Origin: an uncultured bacterium
GTDB taxonomy: Bacteria; Pseudomonadota; Gammaproteobacteria; Burkholderiales; Burkholderiaceae_E
NCBI GenBank assembly: GCA_903864485.1
Contig: CAIPGD010000226.1
Location: 1 to 8,175, forward strand
Length of the DNA: 8,175 nt
Direction: 5' to 3'
Program-made: the position numbers and the translations under genes
Part shown: piece after piece, positions 1-7,074 of the stretch
Numbering within the stretch: the stretch's first letter is position 1
Layout of the letters: each line of letters opens with the position of its first letter
Notes under the pieces: model-generated
What the model saw: only the letters and a program-made list of their open reading frames with translations
Database searches by the model: none
Told to the model about the DNA's origin: nothing

Positions 1-1
1 A

Positions 2-1744
2 TTAACCCTGCCACCGCCACTGGACGAGGCCACGGTCCTGCTGCTGGCAGAAATCCGCACCCGACTGGGTTATCTGCAAGCGGTTGGACTGGGGTACCTG
101 ACCCTGGACCGCCAAAGTCGAACGCTCTCGGGAGGCGAGGTACAACGCATCAACCTCACGTCCGCGCTGGGGACATCGCTCACGAGCGCCCTGTTCGTGC
201 TCGATGAACCCTCGATTGGACTGCATCCGCGCGACCTGCAACGCATCATCGGCGTGATGCGGCGACTGCGCGACGCGGGGAATTCGCTGGTCGTGGTCGA
301 GCACGATCCACAAATTCTGTTTGCCGCCGACCATGTGATTGACATCGGCCCCGGACCCGGCAAAGCCGGGGGGCGCGTGCTCTACGAAGGCTCACCCGGT
401 GGATTAGCGCAGGCCGCCACGGTCACGGGTGACTGGCTCGGCGGGCGTCGCAAAATTGAGATTGAAACAAGCCAGCGTAGACCGGTCGTTGCCTCAACCC
501 CGAAGCTCATCCTGGAGGGCGCGCGTGCCAACAACCTGCGTCAGCTAAACGTCGAAATTCCGCTCCAGCGCCTGGTCGTCTTCACCGGCGTTTCGGGTTC
601 GGGCAAATCCACGCTGATGCAAGACGTGCTGCTTCCGGCCCTGCTCAAGGCGCTCGGCAAGACGTCCGACGCGCCTGGAGAACACGATCGGCTGCTCGGC
701 GACGACTGGCTGGGCGACGTTGTCTTTGTCGACCAATCACCGATCGGGCGCACCACCCGCTCGCATCCGGCGAGTCATGTCGGCGCGTTCGATCCGATTC
801 GGGCAAGGTTTGCCCGCCATCCGCTCTCGACCGAGCGTGGTTATGGAATCTCAACTTTCAGCACCAACGCGGGCGATGGGCGTTGCCCCGCCTGCGGCGG
901 CAATGGGTTCGAACACGTCGAGATGCAATTTCTATCCGATGTTTACCTGCGCTGCCAGGACTGCAACGGGCGGCGCTATCGGGCGGAAGTGCTCGAGGTC
1001 AAGATCGATTGCGCCGATGGGATTGCCCGCTCCGTCGCCGACGTCCTGGAACTCACCGTCGCCGAGGCCCTGGTGGCGTTCGCGAGCGACCGTGAAATCC
1101 TCGCGCGCCTGAGACCCCTGTCGGCCGTTGGGCTCGACTATCTGGCCTTGGGACAACCCGTTCCGACACTGTCCGGGGGCGAAGCGCAGCGTCTCAAACT
1201 CGCCGGTTATCTGGGCGAACCCACAAAGTCCGGCAAGGCTCGGAAGGCGAAGGCAACGACCAAGACACCGGCAGCGAAGACACCGCCAGCTAAGACACCA
1301 CCGACGAAGGGCGTCAAGACATCGAACGGGACCTTGTATCTCTTTGACGAACCAACGACTGGACTGCATTTCGATGATGTGGCTCGATTGCTACGGGCTT
1401 TTCGCGAACTCGTGGAGGCCGGGCATTCGGTGGCAATCATCGAACACAATCTGGACGTCATCGGCTCCGCCGATTGGGTCATTGACCTCGGCCCCGAGGG
1501 CGGCGAGGGCGGCGGACAACTCGTAGTCGCCGGCACCCCTGAGACCGTGGCGTCCCATCCAAGCTCCCACACCGGCGCAGCCCTGCGGGATTACGCCCGT
1601 CAGATGGTTGACTTTGCCATGGGCACCGTGCCGGCAATCGACCCAGAGCCCTTGGCCGAACAAGCGCTAAAGGTTGCAGAGCCGACCGCCGATCACGATC
1701 TTGGCCAGCCGTTACAGACCCGCCTGCGCCAACGTGCCCGCAGT
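2..1744 (+). other. First UvrA unit (C-terminal part of NBD1 plus all of NBD2) and inter-unit linker
   Basis: The visible part begins just before the NBD1 signature (125-151), followed by Walker B DEPSIGLH and an H-loop VVVEHD. NBD2 follows: Walker A GVSGSGKST (587-613), the DQSPIGRTTRS motif typical of UvrA domain II, a zinc module CPAC...CQDC (884-964), signature LSGGEAQRL (from 1169), a lysine/proline-rich repeat insert (about 1228-1330), Walker B LYLFDEPTTGLH (1334-1369) and H-loop IIEHN. The unit ends around the usual UvrA end motif (SHTG, about 1565), and a poorly conserved linker of about 55 residues leads into the second unit. The boundary with the second unit is approximate. Confidence 0.85.
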
Positions 1745-4594
1745 GCCATCGTTGTCCACCGGGCACGAGAGCACAATCTGAAAAATATCGACGTCGACAT
1801 CCAGCGCGGCGCCTTTACGGTGATTACGGGCCCCTCGGGCTCGGGTAAAAGCACCCTGGCCTTCGATATCGTGTTTGGCGAGGGCCAACGCCGATACCTG
1901 GAGAGCCTGAACGCGTACGCGCGCCAGTTTGTTCAGCCCTCGGCCCGGCCCGACGTCGATCACGTGTTCGGGGTCCCACCCGCGGTCGCCATTGAGCAGC
2001 GCACGAGCCGAGGGGGCCGCAAGAGCACGGTCTCGACCTTGACCGAAATTCATCATTTTTTGCGCCTGCTCTACGTCAAGCTCGGGACCCAGTACTGTCC
2101 AAGCTGTGCCGTCGCGATTGCGCCGCAGGACTTTGAGACACTCATCGCCGGCCTCATGGGTGGGCACCGTGGGCAGTCGATTACCCTGCTAGCCCCGCTC
2201 GTCATCGCCCGTAAGGGTCTCTATGGCGAGTTGGCCAAATGGGCGCGCGGTAAAGGCTTTAGCCACCTGCGAGTCGATGGCAGCTTGCTGCCGGTGCAAC
2301 CCTGGCCAAGGCTCGATCGATATGTTGAGCATACGATTGAACTGCCGGTCGCCGACTGCCTGGTGTTACCCGAACACGAATCGACGCTCCGCGAGGCTGT
2401 CCAACGAACGCTCGAGTTCGGCAAAGGCGTGATTGGGGTCTTGCAGGGCGAGGAGGCGGCAGGGGTAAATGACGCAGGGGCCAATGCCGCAGGGGCTGGA
2501 GAGGTCGAGCTCCTATCGACGCGGCGGGCATGTACGGTCTGCGCCACGAGTTTTGCCGATCTCGATCCCCGGCTCTTTTCGTTCAATTCGCGTCATGGTT
2601 GGTGCATGGCCTGTCTGGGCACTGGTTTGCGCACCGATGCCCGCGTACTCGCCGCTGCCGAGCGTGAACGAGAGCGCGCCAAAACCCGCGGTACGGGGCC
2701 GCAGATGGGACAGTTTGGCGATGACGAACCGCCGGCCGACGCGATCCTTGACGACCAAGCCCCCTGCGAAGCCTGCCTGGGTGCGAGGCTCAATCCAATT
2801 GCCCGCGCGGTTCGGCTATCCGGCCAATCGATTGCGGATGTTTCGGCACAATCGTCCGAAGCACTTCTTCAGTGGCTTGACGGACTATCACTCGCAGGCC
2901 GCGAGGCGACCATCGCGCGTGATCTGCTGGCGGAGATTCAGTCCCGGCTTGGTTTCCTGCGCGACGTCGGCTTGGGCTACCTGCGCCTCGATCGATCGGC
3001 TCCGACCCTTTCGGGTGGCGAGGCCCAGCGAATTCGCCTGGCCGCCCAGTTGGGCTCAACCCTGCAGGGCGTCTGCTACGTCCTCGATGAGCCGACCATC
3101 GGTCTGCACCCGCGCGATAATCGGGTCCTGCTCGACATGCTCGGCCGCCTGCAGGCGCGAGGCAACACCTTACTCGTGGTGGAGCATGATGAAGAAACGA
3201 TTCGACGCGCCGACCAGGTGATTGATATTGGCCCCGGCGCCGGGCATCAAGGCGGTGAGGTGGTTGGGCAAGGTCCGCTGCAGGCCCTGATTGATCAGGC
3301 CCGTTCCGCTGGTCCGGGGCAACACCGATCGACGACGGCACGTTGCCTTTTATCGCCCCCAGAGCGGCCATCGCGACCACGCCGACCGGTGAGCCTGGAT
3401 CTGCCCGCTATTAAGGTTTGCAATGCCACCCTGCACAATCTGGCGGGGCTGGATGCGTGGTTCCCACTCGCCCGTTTAACGGTCGTGACCGGTGTCTCAG
3501 GGTCCGGAAAGTCAACGCTCGCCCGCGATGTGCTACTGGCCTCGCTCAGCCGGCGCGTGAACGTACGCCGCGAGCATGGATTTGCCACCCAGGGCCCGCG
3601 GTCACCGGCGGCAAACCAACTGAGCCCCATTGGCTGTACCACGCTGATGGGCGACGAGAGCATTCGCCGGGTCCTCGAAGTTGATCAAACGCCCATCGGA
3701 AAAACCCCCCGCTCCTGTCCGGCCACCTACATTGGATTCTGGGACGCCATCCGCAAGCTCTTTGCGGACACGACCGAAGCACGATTAAGGGGATTCACCG
3801 CCGGTCGTTTCTCATTCAATGCAGGGGAAGGACGCTGCGCGTCCTGCGATGGCGCCGGCGTACAACGAATCGAGATGAACTTTCTGCCCGACGTTCAAGT
3901 GGTCTGCGATGGCTGCGGTGGCCGTCGCTTTAACCGCGAGACCCTCGACGTTCTGCTGCGCGGACGATCGATCGGCGACGTGCTCGCCATGTCAGTCGAT
4001 GAGGCCGTTCTGTTCTTTGTGGCTCATCCTTCAATTCAGAATCAACTCAAACTCTTGCAGGATGTCGGCCTCGGTTACCTCACCCTCGGCCAACCCAGCC
4101 CGACCCTCTCGGGAGGAGAGGCACAGCGAATCAAACTGGTCGCTGAACTCGCCAAGGCCCGCATGCCGCGCGCCGTGATCGAGCGGAGCGAACCCAGCAA
4201 AACGAGTAAAACGAGCACGAAAACCAGCGCGATCCGAACCCTCATTGAACCCGCCGTGTACGTCCTCGATGAGCCGACCACGGGCCTGCATATGGCCGAT
4301 GTCGAACGGCTGATTGCGGTCCTACACCGCTTGGTCGATGCCGGCCATACGGTGGTCGTCATCGAACACGATCTGGACTTGTGGGCCGAGGCCGACTGGA
4401 TCCTCGACCTCGGACCCGAGGGCGGCGACGGCGGCGGTCGGATGGTCGTGATGAACACGCCCGAGGAACTGGCGCTGCGAACCGATGTCTCCCACACGGC
4501 GCGCGTTCTGGCGCCGTTTCTTAAAGCCCGAGCGCCGCGGGTCCAGTTATCTGCCCCTTCGTTGGCACCTTCGTTGGCCCCCTCGTTGGACTGA
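2..4594 (+). CDS. uvrA: Dimeric-form UvrA (two fused UvrA units, four ABC ATPase domains), 5' partial
   Basis: ATPase related to the damage-recognition subunit of the UvrABC nucleotide excision repair system; a cytoplasmic DNA-binding protein. The reading frame is open from base 2, before the first in-frame ATG at 197, and already encodes an ABC signature (LSGGEVQRI, 125-151) and Walker B (191-211), so the true start lies left of the window. About 1530 codons are visible: the last ~580 residues of a first UvrA unit, then a second unit of ~950 residues, close to the ~940 of ordinary UvrA. Adding the missing N-terminal ~400 residues gives roughly 1900. Visible are three Walker A motifs (587, 1829, 3491), four signatures (125, 1169, 3008, 4106), four Walker B motifs (191, 1334, 3077, 4256) and three zinc modules. 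All motifs look intact. Tandem four-domain UvrA proteins are known in proteobacteria, usually as paralogues of the normal UvrA; whether this one works with UvrB is not shown. The C-terminus carries a repeat tail and overlaps the convergent transglycosylase gene. Family assignment is certain; the precise role is inferred. Confidence 0.95.
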   Translation, partial: LTLPPPLDEATVLLLAEIRTRLGYLQAVGLGYLTLDRQSRTLSGGEVQRINLTSALGTSLTSALFVLDEPSIGLHPRDLQRIIGVMRRLRDAGNSLVVVEHDPQILFAADHVIDIGPGPGKAGGRVLYEGSPGGLAQAATVTGDWLGGRRKIEIETSQRRPVVASTPKLILEGARANNLRQLNVEIPLQRLVVFTGVSGSGKSTLMQDVLLPALLKALGKTSDAPGEHDRLLGDDWLGDVVFVDQSPIGRTTRSHPASHVGAFDPIRARFARHPLSTERGYGISTFSTNAGDGRCPACGGNGFEHVEMQFLSDVYLRCQDCNGRRYRAEVLEVKIDCADGIARSVADVLELTVAEALVAFASDREILARLRPLSAVGLDYLALGQPVPTLSGGEAQRLKLAGYLGEPTKSGKARKAKATTKTPAAKTPPAKTPPTKGVKTSNGTLYLFDEPTTGLHFDDVARLLRAFRELVEAGHSVAIIEHNLDVIGSADWVIDLGPEGGEGGGQLVVAGTPETVASHPSSHTGAALRDYARQMVDFAMGTVPAIDPEPLAEQALKVAEPTADHDLGQPLQTRLRQRARSAIVVHRAREHNLKNIDVDIQRGAFTVITGPSGSGKSTLAFDIVFGEGQRRYLESLNAYARQFVQPSARPDVDHVFGVPPAVAIEQRTSRGGRKSTVSTLTEIHHFLRLLYVKLGTQYCPSCAVAIAPQDFETLIAGLMGGHRGQSITLLAPLVIARKGLYGELAKWARGKGFSHLRVDGSLLPVQPWPRLDRYVEHTIELPVADCLVLPEHESTLREAVQRTLEFGKGVIGVLQGEEAAGVNDAGANAAGAGEVELLSTRRACTVCATSFADLDPRLFSFNSRHGWCMACLGTGLRTDARVLAAAERERERAKTRGTGPQMGQFGDDEPPADAILDDQAPCEACLGARLNPIARAVRLSGQSIADVSAQSSEALLQWLDGLSLAGREATIARDLLAEIQSRLGFLRDVGLGYLRLDRSAPTLSGGEAQRIRLAAQLGSTLQGVCYVLDEPTIGLHPRDNRVLLDMLGRLQARGNTLLVVEHDEETIRRADQVIDIGPGAGHQGGEVVGQGPLQALIDQARSAGPGQHRSTTARCLLSPPERPSRPRRPVSLDLPAIKVCNATLHNLAGLDAWFPLARLTVVTGVSGSGKSTLARDVLLASLSRRVNVRREHGFATQGPRSPAANQLSPIGCTTLMGDESIRRVLEVDQTPIGKTPRSCPATYIGFWDAIRKLFADTTEARLRGFTAGRFSFNAGEGRCASCDGAGVQRIEMNFLPDVQVVCDGCGGRRFNRETLDVLLRGRSIGDVLAMSVDEAVLFFVAHPSIQNQLKLLQDVGLGYLTLGQPSPTLSGGEAQRIKLVAELAKARMPRAVIERSEPSKTSKTSTKTSAIRTLIEPAVYVLDEPTTGLHMADVERLIAVLHRLVDAGHTVVVIEHDLDLWAEADWILDLGPEGGDGGGRMVVMNTPEELALRTDVSHTARVLAPFLKARAPRVQLSAPSLAPSLAPSLD
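1262..1306 (+). repeat. 15-nt tandem repeat, 3 units, encoding KTPxx in UvrA NBD2
   Basis: Units are AAGACACCGGCAGCG, AAGACACCGCCAGCT and AAGACACCACCGACG, read in frame as KTPAA, KTPPA and KTPPT. A degenerate lysine-rich stretch flanks both sides. The array lies between the NBD2 signature and Walker B motifs, where ordinary UvrA has a short loop, so it probably forms a flexible basic surface loop. Confidence 0.9.
2459..2497 (+). repeat. 15-nt tandem repeat, about 2.6 units, in UvrA NBD3
   Basis: Units are GCAGGGGTAAATGAC and GCAGGGGCCAATGCC, followed by a partial third unit beginning GCAGGGGCT. In frame this gives an Ala/Gly/Asn-rich segment (AGVND AGANA AGA). It sits between the UvrB-binding-like region and the CTVC zinc cysteines of the second UvrA unit, a place that tolerates length change. 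Confidence 0.85.
4196..4228 (+). repeat. Short repeat (9-nt period) encoding SKT-type residues in UvrA NBD4
   Basis: AGCAAAACG and AGTAAAACG are adjacent 9-nt copies (SKT, SKT), followed by a degenerate copy (STKTS). The tract lies between the NBD4 signature and Walker B, the same structural position as the KTPPA array in NBD2, but its sequence is unrelated to that array. Confidence 0.75.
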
Positions 4595-5180
4595 CCTCGC
4601 TCCAACCCCAGCGGCGGGCGGCGGCAATCACGGCGTCGGGGTAGGCAGACTGGCCCACCGAGCCGTTGTAACGGCCCAAGGCCCGAAACAAGTCACCCCG
4701 CTCCTGGTCAAGGTAATGCCGCAGGATCACGCAGCCAAAACGCAAGTTGGCGCGCAAATCAAACAACACCCCAGGGTCCTCGGTACTGATCAGTCGGGCC
4801 CAAAAGGGCATCACCTGCATGAGGCCGCGCGCGCCCGCGCTCGAAACGGCATAGCGACGAAAACCACTCTCGACCTGGATCAGGCCGAGCACCAGCAATG
4901 GATCGAGCCCGGCGCGCTGCGCCTCGTAGTGGAGCGTGCGCAAAAACTCCACCCGATGGTCATATTCTGGCATCGAGCGCAGGGGTAGCCGGGCATTCAT
5001 CTGGGCCAGCCAGCGCGCGCGTTCCAGCGGCGAATCAAACACGGGCTCTGGGGGCGACCGGTCCGCAACAGCGGCCGTCAACGCGGTCCGAACTGAATCG
5101 GACAGTGGCTCAAGACGCTGCTGCCCCGCCCAAGCCAACGTCGACACCAGGGCCCATGTCAGAATCAGCAGCCGAATCAT
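4521..5180 (-). CDS. Small exported lytic transglycosylase (SLT domain)
   Basis: Predicted murein lytic transglycosylase that cleaves the MurNAc-GlcNAc bond of peptidoglycan in the periplasm. The 219-residue product starts with a signal peptide (residues 1-18, MIRLL...LAWA) with an AWA signal peptidase I site and no lipobox cysteine, so a soluble periplasmic protein is expected. The SLT domain covers about residues 85-192: GLIQVESGF carries the likely catalytic Glu104, GLMQVMPFW (119-127) is the second conserved motif, and RALGRYNGS (166-174) the third. The start is 24 nt downstream of the proS stop in the same direction, suggesting a proS-transglycosylase operon; I see no strong Shine-Dalgarno. 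Residues after about 196 (Pro/Thr/Lys-rich, PTRG-PTKV-PTKG) lie beyond the domain and are encoded by the strand opposite the uvrA 3' repeat, so the tail may be a late extension. The family is clear; the exact member name is not. Confidence 0.9.
   Translation of the reverse strand: MIRLLILTWALVSTLAWAGQQRLEPLSDSVRTALTAAVADRSPPEPVFDSPLERARWLAQMNARLPLRSMPEYDHRVEFLRTLHYEAQRAGLDPLLVLGLIQVESGFRRYAVSSAGARGLMQVMPFWARLISTEDPGVLFDLRANLRFGCVILRHYLDQERGDLFRALGRYNGSVGQSAYPDAVIAAARRWGWSEVSPTRGPTKVPTKGQITGPAALGL
4553..4588 (+). repeat. 12-nt tandem repeat, 3 units, in the overlap of two convergent genes
   Basis: Units are GCCCCTTCGTTG, GCACCTTCGTTG and GCCCCCTCGTTG. On the + strand they encode APSL three times at the UvrA C-terminus, directly before the final Asp and TGA stop. 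On the - strand they encode PTRG, PTKV and PTKG near the transglycosylase C-terminus. UvrA proteins normally end soon after the HTARxLxP motif, so this tail of about 25 residues is extra. Confidence 0.9.
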
Positions 5181-5204
5181 TGGGTTGAGAGATTTATCCG
5201 TGTA

Positions 5205-7013
5205 TCAGGCGTGCTCGAGTTGTGCCTGGACCGCCGCGACCACCTCGCCAATGCGCACGGCATCGGGGGCCACACCGACAGCCATCCGGCGACTGAGGAT
5301 TTCGACCACGCCATCGCGCAAGCCGCGTTCACCGACGGTGATCCGAACCGGCACACCAATCAATTCCCAATCGGCGAACATCACCCCGGGGCGTTCGCCG
5401 CGCTCATCCAAAATAACCTCAATGCCAGCGGCCTGAAGCTGCGCGTAAAGCGCGTCGGCCGCATCGCGCACGGCCTCGTGGCGGTCATAACCCACCGGAC
5501 AAATCACCACTTCAAAAGGCGCCAATGCGCGTGGCCAAATGATCCCGCGTTCATCATGATGTTGTTCAATCGCAGCGCCGACCAGACGGGTGATGCCGAT
5601 CCCGTAACAACCCATTTCCAACAGTCGGGGCTTGCCATCCTGATCGAGGACCGTTGCCCCCATGGACTCCGAATATTTGGTACCCAAATAAAAGACGTGC
5701 CCAACCTCAATGCCACGAACAATCTTCAAGTGCCCCTGTCCATCCGGAGACGGATCCCCCGCGACGACATTGCGCAAGTCCGCGACTTCCGGCTCGGGTA
5801 GGTCGCGTCCCCAGTTCAGACCGGTCCAGTGGAAATCGACCGCGTTGGCACCCGCGACAAAATCGGCCATGTTCGCGACGGTGCGATCCGCGATCACGCG
5901 TACCGTTGATGCCGATTCGCCATTCGCAAAGACCGGCCCGAGATAGCCGGGTGGACAGCCAAACGCTTCCACAATCTCGGCGTCTGTCGCCATCCGAAAT
6001 CCCTCCATCCCGGCTACTTTGCTGGCTTTGATTTCGTTCAATTCATGGTCACCGCGGACCAGCATCAGGACAATGCGCGGGCGCGTGGGTGTTATGGAGG
6101 CAGAGGCAGAGGCCGAAGTGGACACCGCCGGTGTCGGGGTAGGTACGGGAATCGAATCCACCGCGAGCACCACCGATTTCACAGTCTGCGCGAGCGGGAT
6201 CCCCAGCAACTCAGCGACCGCCTCACACTTCGAGCACCCCGGCGTGGCCGTCCTGGCAAGGGTTTGCGAAGGCATCTCGCGGGCCGGCAACAAGGCCAGC
6301 GCTTCGGCCAATTCGATGTTGGCTGCGTATTCAGAGGTGTCCGACACAGCGATTGCGTCCTCGCCGGTATCGGCCAACACCTGAAACTCGTGCGATGCGC
6401 TACCCCCGATCGATCCGGTATCCGCAGCGACGGCCCGAAACCGCAAGCCCATTCGATTGAAGATCCGTTGGTACGCATCAAACATGACCTGGTAGCTCGC
6501 GAGCGCACCAGCCGCATCCCGGTCGAACGAGTAGGCGTCCTTCATCGTGAACTCACGCCCCCGCATGACCCCAAACCGGGGCCGACGTTCGTCGCGGAAC
6601 TTGGTTTGGATATGCCAGAAATTTTTCGGCAATTGGCGCCAGGAACGAAGCTCGGCCCGCGCAATGTCGGTCACCACCTCCTCCGATGTGGGCTGAATCA
6701 CAAAATCACGCCCATGCCGGTCTTTGACCCGCATCAACTCTGGCCCGTATTTCTCCCAGCGCCCCGACTCCATCCAGACCTCGGCCGGTTGTACGACCGG
6801 CATGAGTAGCTCGAGGGCACCGGCACGTTCCATCTCATCGCGCACGATCGATTCAATCCGGCGAATGACGCGCAAACCCAGGGGCAGGTAGGTGTAAATC
6901 CCGCCAGCGAGCCTGCGGATCATGCCGGCCCGTGTCATCAATCGGTGGCTGGCAATCTCGGCATCGGATGGGGCCTCTTTAAGCGTAGCAAGGTGGAATC
7001 GAGAAGCTTTCAT
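5205..7013 (-). CDS. proS: Prolyl-tRNA synthetase (bacterial type with INS editing domain)
   Basis: Cytoplasmic class II aminoacyl-tRNA synthetase that charges tRNA-Pro and hydrolyses mischarged Ala-tRNA-Pro. The 602-residue product is longer than the ~572 of E. coli ProS. Class II motif 2 is clear (FRDERRPRFGVMRGREF, about 139-155), as is GSIGGSASHEFQVL (200-213). The INS editing domain spans about residues 225-400 and keeps RGDHELNEIKASK and the FVAGAN segment. GIEVGHVFYLGTKYSE (434-449) follows, then motif 3 with GCYGIGITR (468-476), and a C-terminal anticodon-binding domain with ERPGVMFADWELIG. The ATG at 7013 gives the canonical MKxSxxxLxTLKE start. Residues 287-311 form a Pro/Thr/Ser/Ala low-complexity insert inside the editing domain, which accounts for most of the extra length. 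The TxEE loop reads PTSEE rather than the commoner PTHEE. It diverges from rppH and leads into the transglycosylase gene 24 nt downstream. Confidence 0.97.
   Translation of the reverse strand: MKASRFHLATLKEAPSDAEIASHRLMTRAGMIRRLAGGIYTYLPLGLRVIRRIESIVRDEMERAGALELLMPVVQPAEVWMESGRWEKYGPELMRVKDRHGRDFVIQPTSEEVVTDIARAELRSWRQLPKNFWHIQTKFRDERRPRFGVMRGREFTMKDAYSFDRDAAGALASYQVMFDAYQRIFNRMGLRFRAVAADTGSIGGSASHEFQVLADTGEDAIAVSDTSEYAANIELAEALALLPAREMPSQTLARTATPGCSKCEAVAELLGIPLAQTVKSVVLAVDSIPVPTPTPAVSTSASASASITPTRPRIVLMLVRGDHELNEIKASKVAGMEGFRMATDAEIVEAFGCPPGYLGPVFANGESASTVRVIADRTVANMADFVAGANAVDFHWTGLNWGRDLPEPEVADLRNVVAGDPSPDGQGHLKIVRGIEVGHVFYLGTKYSESMGATVLDQDGKPRLLEMGCYGIGITRLVGAAIEQHHDERGIIWPRALAPFEVVICPVGYDRHEAVRDAADALYAQLQAAGIEVILDERGERPGVMFADWELIGVPVRITVGERGLRDGVVEILSRRMAVGVAPDAVRIGEVVAAVQAQLEHA
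6096..6113 (-). repeat. 6-nt repeat (Ser-Ala) in the proS low-complexity insert
   Basis: On the - strand GCCTCT, GCCTCT and GCCTCC occur in tandem and encode an alternating Ala-Ser stretch. It is part of a wider low-complexity insert (about 6085-6153) encoding PTPTPAVSTSASASAS in the editing domain of ProS. Confidence 0.8.
6121..6135. repeat. Perfect short inverted repeat inside the proS insert
   Basis: GACACCG-C-CGGTGTC is a 7-bp inverted repeat around one central base, within the same insert that carries the Ala-Ser repeat. It could form a small hairpin in DNA or mRNA. There is no T tract and it lies mid-gene, so it is not a terminator. Confidence 0.6.
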
Positions 7014-7032
7014 CGGTTTGACCGTCCATGGC

Positions 7033-7038
7033 TATAAT
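7033..7038 (+). promoter_or_regulatory. Probable -10 box for rppH
   Basis: A perfect TATAAT lies 36 nt upstream of the rppH start codon, in the 61-nt divergent gap, which would place transcription start near 7045 with a leader of about 30 nt. No good -35 sits at the expected 16-18 nt distance; that position overlaps the proS start codon. A TTGACC at 7018 is only 9 nt upstream and too close. Any proS promoter must also overlap this region or the rppH 5' end, but I could not identify one. Confidence 0.5.
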
Positions 7039-7063
7039 CATTTCCAGTTTATGACAGGAATTT

Positions 7064-7067
7064 AGGG
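7064..7067 (+). promoter_or_regulatory. Shine-Dalgarno of rppH
   Basis: AGGG followed by a 7-nt spacer precedes the ATG at 7075. It supports this start, which also gives the conserved RppH N-terminus (MLDRDGYRPNVGI). Confidence 0.6.
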
Positions 7068-7074
7068 TGGCAGT

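Larger units (their letters stand above)
1745..4591 (+). other. Second, complete UvrA unit (NBD3 and NBD4)
   Basis: It starts at IVVHRAREHNLKNI, matching the canonical N-terminus of UvrA. NBD3 has Walker A GPSGSGKST (1829-1855), the ESLNAYARQF and AIEQ motifs of UvrA domain I, a CPSC pair (2096-2107), a segment resembling the UvrB-binding domain (about 2174-2450), zinc cysteines CTVC...CMAC (2531-2614), a CEAC pair (2765-2776), signature (3008-3040) and Walker B (from 3077). NBD4 has Walker A GVSGSGKST (3491-3517), DQTPIGKTPRS, zinc module CASC...CDGC (3836-3916), signature (4106-4138), a Ser/Lys/Thr-rich insert (4196-4228) and Walker B (4256-4291). Only about 50 residues separate CMAC from CEAC, where E. 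coli UvrA, from memory, has roughly 120; the insertion domain is therefore largely missing. Confidence 0.85.

Noticed and set aside
2469..3221. 250-codon + strand open frame inside uvrA
   Set aside because: It overlaps clear UvrA motifs in the real frame, is Arg/Pro/Ser-rich, and has no recognisable domain; typical of alternative frames in GC-rich DNA.
2790..3380. 196-codon - strand open frame opposite uvrA
   Set aside because: Antisense to the conserved NBD3 signature and Walker B; composition is that of a shadow frame.
197..4594. ATG at 197 as the start of the UvrA gene
   Set aside because: The frame is open back to base 2 and the upstream codons encode a UvrA ABC signature and Walker B, so 197 is internal.
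2..4594. Two separate uvrA genes or a frameshifted pair
   Set aside because: One uninterrupted frame carries the motifs of both units in order, with a linker and no stop between them.
6680..6700. PTSEE in place of PTHEE in ProS as a defective active-site loop
   Set aside because: The T-x-E-E core of the loop is kept, the middle position varies between class II enzymes, and all other motifs are intact.
7018..7023. TTGACC as the -35 box of the rppH promoter
   Set aside because: It is only 9 nt from the TATAAT, far below the 16-18 nt needed.
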